From Galeruca laticollis (Eukaryota > Arthropoda > Insecta > Coleoptera > Chrysomelidae), in contig OY998178.1 of the NCBI GenBank assembly GCA_963921935.1, positions 195,518,862-195,582,861 on the forward strand: DNA of 64,000 nucleotides. Reading direction: 5' to 3'. The notes below the pieces were generated by a model that saw nothing but the letters and a program-made list of their open reading frames with translations, had not been told where the DNA came from and ran no database searches. A program made the translations under genes and the position numbers. Below, one piece after another: positions 46,235 to 58,250 of the stretch; positions within the stretch are counted from its first letter, which is position 1, and every line of letters begins with the position of its first letter.

Positions 46235-46840
46235 TTTTTCTTGCCCCAAACAACGAGTCACATTCTAAGCTCACTTGCGGACACTGCTTTGCCATATTTA
46301 CAAAGTTTCTTCAGTTGCAAGAAAAATGAAATTAGTAGTTTAATTGAAAATTTGTTAAAAAGTTATGCAAATAAAAAAAATTACACTAATTTATGCGTTC
46401 GAGTCGCTGCTCATAAAATTAATTGATAATACGTGTATTTTATTTAATAACGGCATAATCTTATATAAATTTAAACAAGTATGTGCTATAACCTTAGATA
46501 TCTTGATGGTTATAACCAATAGTAGCAACATTGCTAAGAATTTCAGTACCTGTTTTATGTGTCAAGGGTATCCTATTTAGTAGTTTTGTCCTTGTTTAAT
46601 TATCATATAAAGAGAGATGCACATATCGTCAGAGTGTGCTAGACGATAATCTCGAATTTGATGTAGTACTGTAGTAAAGAATGTCAAATGTGGTTAGTTT
46701 ATACGAGCGCCATTACGACTAGACAGTAAACATTCAGTTCTTTCGGTTTGATGTTTTTCAAGACTTTCAGTGACAAAATAAGGTAATTGATTCAATGTTA
46801 TTGGATTATCATGGTTCGTCGGTGCCAAGTTTGTAAGAGG
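46235..46840 (+). repeat. piggyBac 3' non-coding remnant
   Basis: Inverted homologue of 23605-24190. Shared blocks include TGCCCCAAAC, CACATTCTAAGC, CACTTGCGG, GTTTGTC-CTTGTTTAATTA, ATATAAAGAGAGATG and TGGTTCGTCGGTGCCAAG. The two are diverged by many indels. No coding part and no terminal CCC/TTAA are present here, so it is a solo piece of the same piggyBac lineage. Confidence 0.78.
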
Positions 46841-46937
46841 AGTTCATGATAATATATATGGTGATCAAAATATGGCGATAGGACCAAATATACCTGAATA
46901 AAATATTGCTGTGGAAAAAGGTAAACAGCGTTAAAGT

Positions 46938-47261
46938 TGACTTTTCTTTCGTTTTTTCGCTAATAATTTCACTGTAAATTTATCGATTGTTATCAAAATC
47001 GGCACAGGGGCATAATTTTATACAGGCAATATTATTTTATGTATTCCTTGATATTTTGTTACAGGGGGAGCCTCGTGAAGGATTTCTGATGATGAAATTG
47101 ACTGGCAACTTTTTTTGCCGAAACTTTTTAGCGATTTTTATTAGAAAATATGACATAAACATCATTTATACGTAATATTGGTACTAGTGTTCAAACACGA
47201 TAATCTCATTCGTTTTCGAGAAAAACGCAATTGAACAGTTCAGAGTATCGGAAGGGGATTT
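46938..47261 (+). repeat. Left long inverted repeat of the mariner at 46938-48884
   Basis: Mirror of 48567-48884. Outer sequence CTTTTCTTTCGTTTTTTCGC; inner end CGGAAGGGGATTT. Confidence 0.85.
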
Positions 47262-47424
47262 CAAGTAACGGACAATAAAAAAACTTATATCTTAAGGCTT
47301 TCATTTCGATGATGATAAAACATCAATAAATACAATGTAACATAAAAAGAGCAAACTTGAATCAAATGTTCTACGTGGCCTCCTCCGACTTATATGCCTT
47401 TTCTAATTCTTTAAATAAAGGAGT

Positions 47425-48416
47425 TTCGAACTTCAAAGAACATATTATTCTATCCCCTTATGAAGCCCCATTTTGTATTTTCCTCCAGAGTTCGTCTCTC
47501 GAGTTAATTTCATTGGCATAAACTAAGCACTTCATATGTCCCCAAACATAAAAATTAAGCGGGTTATACTAAGGATTTATTGTTGCCCATTCAAAATCAC
47601 TACCTCTGTCAATCCATCTTTGAATAAATATGTCATTTAGATGATTTCTAATAACTAAAGGGAAATGAGGTGGAGCTCCATCCCGCATTAACTACATTTT
47701 ATTTCTTACAGCTAGTAACAGATTTTCCAAATATCACTAAAAGTATTTCGAAAAAATACATAAATAAGAATCTTCATTTAAGTTTGGAGGCAGAACATAT
47801 GACCCTAGTAGTTGGTCGCCTATAATGCCACACCAAATATTCAATTTAAACTCATGCTGGAAATGTCTTTCTTTCACAGCATGCGAATTTTTTTCTTCCC
47901 AATAATGGCTGTTTCGCCAATTAAATACATCTCGTCTGGTAAGAGTCGCTTCATAGGTGAACATAATATTCTTAATAAAATTTCGGTCATCATTATGCTT
48001 GTTCAGAATACGTTGGCAGAACTGTAACCGTCGTGGGAGATTTCTTGGAAGCAAACAGGAGTGAAGTGGAACTTATCTTTTTTTAGAATTCTAATAATTG
48101 ACAACTGACTTACTCCTCTTGCTGATGACAAATGACGTGAACTTACTGTAGGATTTTCATCTATTCGAACCAAAATTTCATCTTCTTGATTAGGAGAAAT
48201 TTGTTTCGAATGACCACCATGATTTTAATTGTGAAATGACCCGGTGTCACCCAAACGATGAAATAGATTTGAAAAAGTTTTGTGATTTGGTTGCCTTCTG
48301 CCTGGATATAACAATTCATACCTTCTGGCTGCAGAGCGCCCGCAAAAATGTTCTCGTGCGTATACACAAATCATATCCCGCATTTCTTCATTCGTTAAAT
48401 GATTGTGACGAGGCAT
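47425..48416 (-). pseudogene. mariner-family transposase, defective
   Basis: Start at ATG 48416 (MPRHNHLTNEEMRDMICVYA). The N-terminal helix-turn-helix region continues RSAARRYELLYPGRRQPNH and GDTGSFHN. After frameshifts, the catalytic part at 48054-47737 has MFTYEATLTRRD where FSDEATF is expected, so the first Asp is Tyr. NIWCGIIGDQLLGSYVLPP follows. The second Asp is kept in RDGAPPHF (~47690). The third site reads NP-stop-YNPLNFYVWGH instead of SPDLTPLDFFLWG, so the third Asp is lost. Length (~330 codons) fits the insect mariner-like family. Inactive at two of three catalytic positions. Confidence 0.85.
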
Positions 48417-48566
48417 TTCAATCGAAAAAGTATATGATAGCTTTAAAAAATGCAACAATTGACTATAAAATTGCAGAAAAAAATATTCTCTGACAAGACA
48501 TGTCATTTACCAGCAACAAATATCTGACAGTCCAAAGCACACTTTTCATAAATGGAATAATATTGG

Positions 48567-48884
48567 AAATCCCCTTCCGATACTCTGAACTGTTCAATTG
48601 CGTTTTTCTCGAAAACGAATGAGAATATCGTGTTTGAACAAGAGTACCAATATTACGTAGAAATGATGTTTATGTCATACTTTTTAATAAAAATCAGTAA
48701 AAAGTTTCGTCAAAAAAAGTTACTAGTCGATTTCTTCCTCAGAAATCCTTCACGAGGCTCCCCCGTAACAAAATGTCAAATAATAAATAAAACCATATTA
48801 CCTGTATAAAATTATGCCTTTGTGCTGATTTTTATATCAATCGGTGAATATATAGTGAAATAACTAGCAAAAAACGAAGAAAAA
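48567..48884 (-). repeat. Right long inverted repeat of the mariner at 46938-48884
   Basis: Mirror of 46938-47261, with scattered differences. Confidence 0.85.
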
Positions 48885-51034
48885 AATATTTTTTATATTG
48901 ATTTGTTTTGTTCAATTGATTTACTTAATTAATTTACTATTTTTAATATGTTCTTACCTCGGCTAGCTCAATATGTTCTTTATATTAACTGTATTTATTT
49001 ATTTTTATATCTCAATCGGAAGTATGATAACTCCTCTCTTCGAGTTCTGGACGCATTAAAACCAATAATTAACGAAACTGATTCAAAACCTTACCTTTCT
49101 CCATGTAAATTTTTTTGATGAAATTTAATTTCTGAAATTTCTTGGATAAAAAAAAATTGGAATATGATGACAATATGAAATTTTATTGTGGATGTGATAA
49201 GAATAAAATACCAACACTCAAATGAAAAACTATTCAATAAATTATTATGAAAATTTTTTGTATGATTTAAACATTGAAAATTATGTGTTTTAGTTCCACC
49301 CTATATCATATGCATTTCTCGATACAATAATATTCCTAGTAGTGCGTCGGCGCATAAATCCGAACGCATGCGCTGATATAATTTAGACGATACGAGGATG
49401 CTCTCCCCTCTAGAAGTAGCGTCCCTACTGTTAACACACAGCCAGCACGTTTATAATGGTGAAACTATTTAAATGTTATAAACTTTAAACGATCAATTAC
49501 ATATGAATAAACTTTTATAAAAATATGTGTGTGAGTTTAAAGTGAAGAAAGTGATAGACAAATAGTTATTCATGCAGGTGATTGAAAAAAGAATTAGAAG
49601 TTATATGAACATTCATGATGCACGTGAACATATTCAGTGAATTATATTACAACAAGTGAGTAGAATTATTCTTATTAATTGAAATGTATCATTCTCTATA
49701 GAGATAAAATTATGATGCATCATATTATAACTGTTCTTGGCCTTTTAATTAGTTTGTTTAATTTGAACGTTCTGATACTGATTCTATTGTTAATTTTTTT
49801 GTTTTTAAAAAAATTATATGGAATTCCAATTGAGTTAATTTTAAAGACACAGACCTGAGTATTTGATTTCTCAGCCGGGCTGCACTCGCATCTTCAAACT
49901 CTTGCAGATCTCTCACAAGAGAGATATACCTTCGGAACTCCTTTCTCCTTACACAGGATTATAAACACTAGTTATTTGCTTTTTATTACCTTTTGTTTGG
50001 ATTTTTAACATTAAAGCACAATTTTTAATGAATTTTATACAGAGAGTCATCTCCATCGACGCTTCCTTCACCAAAAACCAACAAAACTTCTCTTGTTTTC
50101 AAAATCAACAATCCTCTTAGCTTGATTAATCCAGAGCTCACTTATCGGTTATTTAGAACAAAAATTGTGTTTTAGTTACAAATCTGGAATATTTAATTTC
50201 ATTGTTCTGGAGGATAATCACACTAATTCACTATTATTCCTATTGTATTAAGGAATATATATCATGTCCTTTTCCATAATACAATAGCTATTTTGCATAT
50301 AAACATGTTGTTTAGATATTTTTATAAATATTCGTTTTTACAAAAACTACAACCTAAATTATTGTTTTACCTATATGTAATTGATTCCTTTTTTATTTTC
50401 AATCTTATTTTATTATTTATCTTACATAAACGATTGATTATTTTTTTTATATGAATTTTAAGTATACAATGAATAATCAATAAATTGAGGTTGGTAATTT
50501 AAAATTTACTAAGATTTATCACTTCCTGTTTATTTATTTCCTTTTCATAAGTCTGGGCTGCGTTCCATCTACTTTTCTTATATAGTTTTCAACCCTTTAT
50601 TAAATTCTTAACTTTTACTATTAAAACATGTGTAATTATACTAAGCAATCACTAGACTAAATATTCTTTTATAATTTTTTTTAGGTTTCAAGTTATAATA
50701 TGGCAATATCTTTCTGCGGAAATTCATATGGCAGTGTTCAGTGCAATGTGGAACTCATTGACATTGACATATATTTGGAATCACTTGTGTAGGTAACTTT
50801 TGGTACTTAATTAAATAATATTGTGTTCGGTATTTATACTCATAATCCTTTTTTAAATAATCACATCAATATTTAATAAGATTGATACATATTTCACCCT
50901 TTTTTTATAACTTTATACCTGAATTGTCATTGACTCTATGCTAATGGTTGTGTCTACTGACATACCTCCCGTGATAATTTATACTTTTTATTATAGTTAT
51001 TTATTCAAATTTATTTCCAGAACTAGATAACTAG

Positions 51035-51036
<2 letters not shown>
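48885..51036. other. Unassigned AT-rich sequence
   Basis: No long frame, element end or RNA gene recognised over ~2.1 kb. Confidence 0.4.

Positions 51037-51072
<36 letters not shown>
51037..51072. repeat. (AT)n microsatellite
   Basis: About 35 bp of alternating AT. Confidence 0.95.
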
Positions 51073-51075
<3 letters not shown>

Positions 51076-52855
51076 GCTACAAAAATCGATTGGGCCAAAA
51101 TCTTGGACGAGTTCATTATTGAGCCAAATAGGCCCAGTATAAACAAAATAGCGGCCTGTCAAAGTTGAAAAAGTCCTATATGCTTTATTTTTGATCTGAT
51201 GCAAAATAGTTACTGGCATTTTCTATACATTAACACGTTCTACAACTTTTATAGTTAACACTTTTTTCTAAAACGTACATGGAAATAATTATTTTGGAAA
51301 ATTCAAACTTTTAATTTGGATTTGATGCAAAAATGTTACTGAAATAATCCTGTCCAATTGGTCTTGTTCCATTGGGATTTTTTTACATAGTATTTGTTTG
51401 TCAGTGTTGGTTTGCCCTAACATTGCCCTAACAGTACCTCGTATTCGTAATAACCACTATTTTCTCTGTGAATGTTCATACATATTTTTGGATGTTTTAT
51501 AGTTATGGGGCAATAAAATACATCAGTGTCTACATACTAAAACAATGAGAAAACGTTTGGAATTTTCGTTGGTAGGTGTTTAATTTTTCACTATTAATGT
51601 CAAAAATAATTTATTGTATCTCTTATCTTAACCCAACGTACAACTGTTTTTATGCTTCCTCTTTTGGAAGCTATTAGCTATAAATATCGTGTTCTTCGTG
51701 TTACCTGTTCATATATCATAGGGTACTAAAGTTTACACCGACAGAGATATCGCGATATTGATCGGTCTGTATAAAATGGCATCTAATTGAAACTAAAAAG
51801 TCTTTTTAGTCGTAATGCCATTGGATAAAGAAAGATAGGACGTGATTCATTACAATATTGACTTTTCTCAATTGGGATTTATTCGAAAGTTTCATTAAAA
51901 ATTAATGACTTTCTCTACGAGGGTTCATCCATTATTCTCATTATACGATATTTTAGTATTTCGAAATTTTCAAACAGAAAATTACTCGATAAAAAATATA
52001 GATAGCGTGAAGAACTTCTCTTTGAATAGTATCTGATATAGTCACCTTTATAGAGTGTGTATCAACTAAAACTTGGCACAGCAGTTTTCTAAGATAAAAA
52101 TAACGCTTCATCTTTCATGAACAAGGGAGAATAGACATTTGTACACTATAGTTCAGTATAAATAATCAAATCAATGTCCCAATAGTTCTCCAAGAATTAT
52201 CTGCAGTTATTATCTGATTCTGAATTTCTTTTGATAGTCTGAACAACATTCAATGTGAGTTAATCATTTTTTGTTCGCATTCTCTCATTGACAGTGGCTG
52301 GAAACATCTTGATTGGATCGAGTAGGCAGAAGTACAGGAGGTAACAAAAACCATGATTATATTCAAATCACCTATTGATTATTGAATTTTTGAAGTGAAT
52401 ACTAAAACTGTGTAGTTAATTGTCCTTATATGGTAGGAAGAATTCATAAAGAATATCATCAAAAACTAAATAGTAATTATGTGGAATGTTTGTAATCAAT
52501 CAAGTACTTGTAGACAACTGAAAATTTTTCAGTGTATTCAATGGTTTCCAGCCATGGGCTACAGATTATACTGCATGTATCTATTGAAATTTCCTGGTTT
52601 ATTCATCCATACACGTCACCCAATAACAACACACAATTCCTATTTTGGATGGAACATTGTTCTTTAAGTACGGTCACTATTAATAATTGGTGAAAAAATA
52701 GACAATTATCGCGGAGTGACAAATTGATTAATTGAATCATTCACTAATTGGAATGAGAGACGACAAAATTTATTATTATTCTAATCAGTGACATGGAAAT
52801 CCAAAAACCTAGGGGAGTTTGTAATCTAAGTTTCCGCTTACCAACTTTGATAATC
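51073..52855. other. Unassigned AT-rich sequence
   Basis: No gene or element recognised. Confidence 0.4.
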
Positions 52856-53072
52856 AGTTGAAGCTCCCCGATGTCTTACACGTTTCCCAATGCGTCTACG
52901 TATACTCATCATCTGGTGACCAATATGCTTCTGGGGTATCTCAATTTATGCCACATCTATCTTATGTCCAAAAGCCATAATAATTTGAGGAGGACGCTGT
53001 AAATGTCTTAAACTTCAACCGATCATGTCCCACACATATTCAATTGGGTTCAAATCCGACGATTTTGGGGAC
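52856..53072 (-). pseudogene. Tc1-type transposase, C-terminal fragment
   Basis: Minus-strand reading in one frame gives PKSSDLNPIEYVWDMIG, the motif around the last catalytic acidic site of Tc1 transposases (usually SPDLNPIEHVWD). It continues past a TGA into LRHLQRPPQIIMA and, past a TAA, into IEIPQKHIGHQMMSIRRRIGK, which matches the C-terminal 'IPQ-I--L--SM-RR--A-I-ARG' end of the family. RHRGAST closes it. Everything upstream is lost. Family identity is clear; the copy is dead. Confidence 0.85.
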
Positions 53073-53129
53073 TAGAGTAGGAGATAAATTTGAGCTTGCT
53101 AGAAGTAGTCTGAGGTTATACTTTTCTAC

Positions 53130-53565
53130 CTGATTCAGTGGTAGATGCTTGTACTTTGATTAATCATGACCTAGACGCCTTTGTGGCTGCGGCTAAAGAC
53201 TATTCACTCAATATTAACTCTAGTAAGTCAAGAATCCTTTTATTTGTGTCTAAATCTAATCGTCAGAAAGTTCGCGATAATATTTATGTGGAAATAAATA
53301 ATAAGAATTTAATAATGGTCAGTGAAGCTTAAAACTTATGAGAAATAATTGACGACGATCTAAAATTTGAAAAGCACAATAATAGTAACCTACAGAAAGC
53401 ATACATAGCATTTAAAATAATTTATGGTGTCCGACTTTTTTTACCGTTTCCAGTAAAAAAGACATTGTGTAACTCATTAATTTTATCATTATTTAATTAT
53501 GCTGACATTCTATATGGTCCACACTTTTCTACTGTCATATTTGATATATGATGTAATGCCACGTG
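53130..53565 (+). pseudogene. Non-LTR retrotransposon RT, thumb-region fragment
   Basis: Reads DACTLINHDLDAFVAAAKDY, SLNINSSKSRILLFVSKSN, then across a stop EIIDDDLKFEKHNNSNLQKA, FKIIYGVRLFLPFPVKK and LILSLFNYADILYGPHF. This is the segment after the RT catalytic centre in Jockey/CR1-type elements (pattern 'INPTKSK', 'LG---D--L-F--H', 'L--SLF-YAD-VYG'). The catalytic YADD motif itself is upstream and missing. A third non-LTR lineage, unlike elements 1 and 2. Confidence 0.75.
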
Positions 53566-54134
53566 CATGTCTTCTGCTGTTTCTTCCTGCAGTCGTTTCA
53601 GTCCTTCCCAAATTTGTTTATCACTTCCATCGTGTTTTATTTTTATTATCTTTTTGCGTGTATGCAGATAATTGCTTGGGTTAATTTATTTAGTAGTTCA
53701 TCTACTACTGGGCTTCAAAGTAGTGGTGACGTCACACTGTCATATGGGGTACTTATTTTAGTGATTACTGCAATGATTTCATTGCCCATCTTAGTTTATG
53801 CTGTTCTCGTTGACAGTATCGCCCAGAACGAAGTGATTATAGTTCTATTCACCCCTCTCAACTCCAGTGAGCAGGTTACCATCTTGTGAGATGTATTATC
53901 AAATGCCCCTAAATATCTAAAAAGGTGTGGCTGATTCTCCATTTTCCAGATCTTCCAGTCAGTTGCAATAGAGTGGTTTCTGTTGATCTCCCAGCTCTAT
54001 ACGCATGCTGACTGTCATGTAATGAACTAACCTTTGGATGTAGTAAATGAATATAATCATAATTTTACGTATTCGTCTGGGATATAAAATGTGTGAAACA
54101 GAATTTTGGTAACCAATTAGTTGAACTTATTTAA
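53566..54134. other. Unassigned sequence
   Basis: No supported gene. The 53563-53889 frame is hydrophobic but has no recognisable domain. Confidence 0.35.
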
Positions 54135-54216
54135 CAACGGACAAGGCTGTGGAAATATTCCACTTGATCATTTATCAACACACAAGTCTGTGGAACTATT
54201 CCACTTGATCCAATGT
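54135..54216 (+). repeat. 41-bp tandem repeat, two copies
   Basis: CAACGGACAAGGCTGTGGAA... and CAACACACAAGTCTGTGGAA..., each holding the palindrome TGTGGAA-TATTCCAC and ending CTTGATC. Confidence 0.8.
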
Positions 54217-54286
54217 TGTCCTAGTTCATACTCCTCGAAGAAGTTATTCCAGGAAAGAGAGAGATTATATTACTCTTGAAATGATG

Positions 54287-54364
54287 GAGAAGGAACTTAT
54301 TAGTGTTTTTAAATGAAACTCAAGGTCTCTAGTTAATTCCACAATTTTTCAAGAGAAGGAACTT
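54287..54364 (+). repeat. Solo hairpin arm between 12-bp direct repeats
   Basis: 54299-54345 equals the outer ~47 nt of the hairpin at 1343. The direct repeat GAGAAGGAACTT lies on both sides (54287-54298 and 54353-54364), as a target-site duplication would. Confidence 0.75.
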
Positions 54365-56056
54365 GCTTACTTTTTTAAACATAGAAGGATTTTGATGTCG
54401 TGGATCTAAACATAAATATCATGGGAGGAAGAATTTTATTTTCAACTGAACTTATAATTTCGGAGAAAATTAGTACATATTGATACACACTGTATATTTT
54501 TAGTATAAATAGGAAAAAAGAAGCTGATAATGATAATGGTATGTATAATGAAGTGAGATAAAATGATTGTGGCAGTTTCCTTTTTTCTACGGAGAATATA
54601 ATTTGTAATGGGTATATATTATTCACGTGGAAGCTTCGTACAATTTTCCAAACGTTGTATTCTTTATTTGGAGTAATCCTCAAGGAGCAATATTCATAAT
54701 AAAATAGACCATAGTGTATTAAACTCACAATGTGGGTTTAACAAGTTCCGCAAAAATAATTGCATCATGAAGATAAAGACTTTATGGTCTAGTAGTAATA
54801 GGAAAAACGCTGAATATCTATTGCTCAGCTTGATTTCTAATTGTAACCTGACAATTCAAACATTATAGTCTTCATTTCTTATCATGTAAGCTACTCCTTT
54901 CAACAGAAAGACACAGTGATAAGTGGTGAAAAAACTCAATAATGTGTCACAGTCTCAAAAGTCTAGTGAAATGTAACAAATGTTCACGTCTTGTTAGAAC
55001 ATCTGTTTCATATACGTATGTATTTATTCTGAACAATTCAAACCATTTTCTCAATTTGTAAATAGCGATGGTATTGTAGTTAATAATTTCCATTACAAAA
55101 ACCTTTCATAAGAGATTATTTCAAATTTGATTACTTCTTGTTTGAAAGTTTGAGTAGCCTATTATAAGTACAGCAGTATCGGTAAAAGTATAGGAGACAG
55201 AATTATCATTACCTTCCGTCACACAGAAAGGAACGACCTCAAACATTACTCACATGCCTAGAGAGATGAACACCTTCAAGCTCATACATCAAGATTTCAG
55301 AAAATTAAACTCATCCATCAGTTTAGACGAAATACTAAGAGCGGTGGAAGATTTGAATATGTTTTTCGACGACCACTATGAAATATGGCTCATTTCATAC
55401 AGTGTTCTCTTAGTGAAAATTTGAAATTGCAAGGGAGTACCCGTGAGAAAAGGAAAAATTGAGAAATCTGATTGTCCGACAGCTGTGTGTAATTATTTTG
55501 CACACGGGTCGATGAATATCGACGTCTACCTAACATTTTGAGTTTGACTTTTGAACTGTTGGCAACTGAAAGAGCGAATTGGAGAGAATTATTGAATTTT
55601 CTGTAATGGTGAGTTGATATGCAAAAAAATCCAGAAGTTTGCATCCACTAGAGAATATAAAATGGTCTTGAAGCAACTAGTTTATTTTTCAAATTGTAGT
55701 AACCTTGCTATAAACTTTAATTAATGAAATAAATACTAACTCTGTTTTTTTGTGGACCTGGGAAAAATATAGTGTATAACATGTGTTGAAAATTCGATTT
55801 AACACTCGTTTTCTTAGGCCATCAATTCTGCAAACTCCTGTGAATTCTTTCATTTTCAACACTTGTAGCGAAAAATTTTTACCCGTTGTTTAAGCCAATC
55901 AGATGCCTTAATTTTGACAGGTTGCCATGATGACAACTTGAATTTCTCGAAAAAAATTTCAGTCACGTGTCCTAGCTGCACAATTAATAAGTGATATTTT
56001 CCCTGACTCGACAGCAGTCACGTGTAGATGCCAGAAGAATAGGAGTGTAGATCATT
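54365..56056. other. Unassigned AT-rich sequence
   Basis: No gene or element end recognised. Confidence 0.4.
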
Positions 56057-56443
56057 TTGACAAATATTTTTTTTAATCTAAAAATAAGTACATGTTATTT
56101 ATTATTGACATCAATTATTAGTTGCGCAAGTGTTTTTGAAGTTCATTTTCCACTTTTTTGGTTCTTCAGTCGATATACTCTGGTTGAAATATGGTATAAT
56201 TTCACGAAGAATATTGCTCATATCTGTGATGATCCCGAAAAAGACAGTATTGTAAAAAATGACATTTTTATTGAATTGTGTATATTATATTTTCCAATGT
56301 TAATAGCGGCCATCGATCTGATTAAGGTCAGGCGAACACCTAGAAATCACGTTTCTATTAAACGTAAGCATTGCGTTCATATACGCGGAAGGTCGAACCT
56401 ACCGGTGATTGACTTGAATGTGTCCTATAAAAACAAAGTGTAA
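56057..56443 (+). CDS. Unrecognised ORF, possible exon
   Basis: Open for 128 codons, opening at a TTG rather than an ATG. The first ~45 residues are hydrophobic (YLLLTSIISCASVFEVHFP, LFWFF), the middle is acidic, and a second hydrophobic patch (CILYFPMLIAAIDL) precedes a basic C-terminus (VRRTPRNHVSIKRKH). A possible acceptor AATTATTAG at ~56121 would make this a terminal exon. TAA is followed by AT-rich sequence. I do not recognise the protein. It could be a host exon or a chance frame; low codon bias evidence either way. Confidence 0.25.
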   Translation: MTNIFFNLKISTCYLLLTSIISCASVFEVHFPLFWFFSRYTLVEIWYNFTKNIAHICDDPEKDSIVKNDIFIELCILYFPMLIAAIDLIKVRRTPRNHVSIKRKHCVHIRGRSNLPVIDLNVSYKNKV

Positions 56444-56577
56444 TTAACCAATAATTCATTTATTATTATTATTTTGAATAAGTTGAAAGGTCTAAAATAT
56501 TGTAAGCTGTGTTAAGTCTGAATATACTGACTCCAGTGATTTTTATAAATGATGTTGTTTATTCAATCCCCGAAGAA

Positions 56578-56668
56578 CGGCTACTAGGTTAGTGTTCTCC
56601 TCAAAGATATAATGGCTCTATGGTGAACATAGCTTATACGAGGAGCACTTACTGAGTAACCACTACAT
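56578..56668 (+). repeat. LTR-like direct repeat, left
   Basis: Shares GATATAATGGCTCTATGGTG and GAGCACTTACTGAGTAACCA with the right copy. Ends CACTACA before the PBS-like TGGCAATCCTGCG (56669-56681). Confidence 0.7.
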
Positions 56669-56689
56669 GGCAATCCTGCGAACGAAATG

Positions 56690-56862
56690 GTTATGGTAAA
56701 ACTAATAGTATAATGGTAATCGCCACTACATGGCGATCCTGCAAACTAATTGGAAATGGTAATTGTAAAATGGTTATGGTAAAGTAAATGGAAATGGTAA
56801 TGGTATAGAACACATAGTAATGGTAAATGGTAATAAATGGTAAATATTCCTGCAAAACAAAT
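56690..56862 (+). repeat. Degenerate (ATGGTAA)n leader repeat
   Basis: Many variants of ATGGTAA, AAATGGTAAT and TGGTTATGGTAA in tandem; also a second PBS-like copy CACTACATGGCGATCCTGC at 56725-56743. Confidence 0.75.
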
Positions 56863-57163
56863 GGTAAGGTCAAGTGGAAATATATGGTTTTCTATCTATG
56901 GTTTTCTATCTAAATTTGGGACCTTGGAGAAGAGAGGTTCATCAACCAAACAAGAGGCAAGAGAAACTGGAATTGTCAATAAAACGTTTATGGTATTGCA
57001 AGACAATTTTGCGATGCACATATTGGTTCTATTGTATATCATAACAGTAGCTTTAATCTTGAAATTTATTTGGTCATTGTGGAAAATGCCTCGAAGAGCG
57101 TTGAAAAGGGACATCAACCGAATCATTGCAGCGAAGCAGACATCAGGAACTCTGACTGTGTAA
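56837..57163 (+). CDS. Small single-pass membrane protein ORF upstream of gag
   Basis: ATG at 56837 opens 108 codons. The N-terminal ~50 residues are polar. A transmembrane helix follows at residues ~58-80 (FAMHILVLLYIITVALILKF), then a basic tail (KMPRRALKRDINRIIAAKQ) to the stop. No homologue is certain to me. Position between the PBS-like site and gag suggests an element-encoded accessory protein. The arrangement 'TM helix plus basic tail' would place the tail in the cytoplasm, possibly binding RNA or Gag. The alternative is a chance frame, but the helix and tail order argues against it. Confidence 0.45.
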   Translation: MVNIPAKQMVRSSGNIWFSIYGFLSKFGTLEKRGSSTKQEARETGIVNKTFMVLQDNFAMHILVLLYIITVALILKFIWSLWKMPRRALKRDINRIIAAKQTSGTLTV

Positions 57164-57404
57164 AAATAATTGTAAGTACTTATGCATTCTATTCTTATGA
57201 ACGAATTTTATAAATGTCAATAACGTGGGAAGATTTTTGAGATAAGTTACAATTATTGTGGATAAAGTTAATAAATGGGGAAAAGGGTTCTGAAAAAGGA
57301 AACTCCTGAAAATCCTGATATACATATTGAAGGAATTAATAGTATAGTAGGTCTTTATAATAATTTTGCTAAGTTAATAGCCAAAATTGGAAAAATTTAA
57401 GTTA

Positions 57405-58250
57405 GGTACAACAAGAGAGTTGTAAAAAGTATTCAGATAGGATTAGAGATAAAACTGCTAGGACATTTCAAGCGTTAAATTGTACTGTTAAAATACCTAC
57501 CTCTATATTTGAGGAAATGGATACTATTGTATTACAAACAATAAGCAAACATTTGAGAATGGCGACAAGTATGAGTGATTCTTTAAATTTTGCGTGTAAA
57601 GTTTTACCGACCGAATTTAACGGTGAAGCAAGCAAATTACAATCATTGCTACAAACAAACACGATAGGTTACGAAGAAAATGCTATTCTACTAATTAAGA
57701 CGAGACTAACAGGAAAAGCCAGAAGTTTAATAACGACGGAAAACTCCATTACAGCAATCAAGAATAATCTAAAAACGGGAATAAGAGGTGACAATCAACA
57801 CCTTCTCTTAGCGAAACTTGGTAAAGTAAGACAAAATGGAGAAGATGTAACACAGTATGCAACGGAGATAGAAAAATTAGCGGAGAGACTACAGGTAGCA
57901 TATGTATCCGAAGGGATGCCCCCGAACGACTAGCCGAAAAATATACTAAGGAAGCAACGATCAAGGCAGTAACTACGAATGCCACAACGGATGCAACCAA
58001 AACAATAATCGCAGCGGGAAGTTTTGAAACTACGCAAGAAGTACTATCCAAATTGGTTTCAGTAGAAGGAATTTCTTCAGGAAGCCAAACTTTGACGTTA
58101 GGAACAATCATAGGAGAAGATACAACAGAGGATTTAACAATGGTAATCATTCAGGAAGCACATACCGACAGTTTAATCAAGGAAATAACTACGGCAGATA
58201 CGAAAATTTTAATAAAAATAGGACTTTCAATAGGAATGGAAATTACAATA
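57405..58250 (+). pseudogene. gag-like gene of LTR retroelement
   Basis: Open from ~57405; the first ATG in this frame is at 57517. It reads ACKVLPTEFNGEASKLQSLL, ILLIKTRLTGKARSLIT, NGEDVTQYATEIEKLAERLQ, the capsid region of gypsy-type Gag (pattern FNG...L..F / IKTRLTGKAR). TAG after MPPND (57931) is followed in a second frame by AEKYTKEATIKAV and FETTQEVLSKLVS. A Gly/Asn-rich C-terminal tail lies in a third frame. No zinc knuckle is seen. Only Gag is present; pol is absent. Confidence 0.65.

Larger units (their letters stand above)
46938..48884 (-). mobile_element. mariner-like element with ~320-bp inverted repeats
   Basis: The left arm 46938-47261 mirrors the right arm 48567-48884 along ~320 bp. 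Shared blocks are GGGGGAGCCTCGTGAAGGAT, CGTTTTCGAGAAAAACGCAA and TTGAACAGTTCAGAGTATCGG. A minus-strand transposase lies between. Its sequence and TIRs are unrelated to the mariner at 12970, though the architecture is the same. Confidence 0.87.

Noticed and set aside
53563..53889. Hydrophobic 108-codon frame as a membrane protein gene
   Set aside because: It overlaps the decayed RT fragment and shows no conserved domain or start context.
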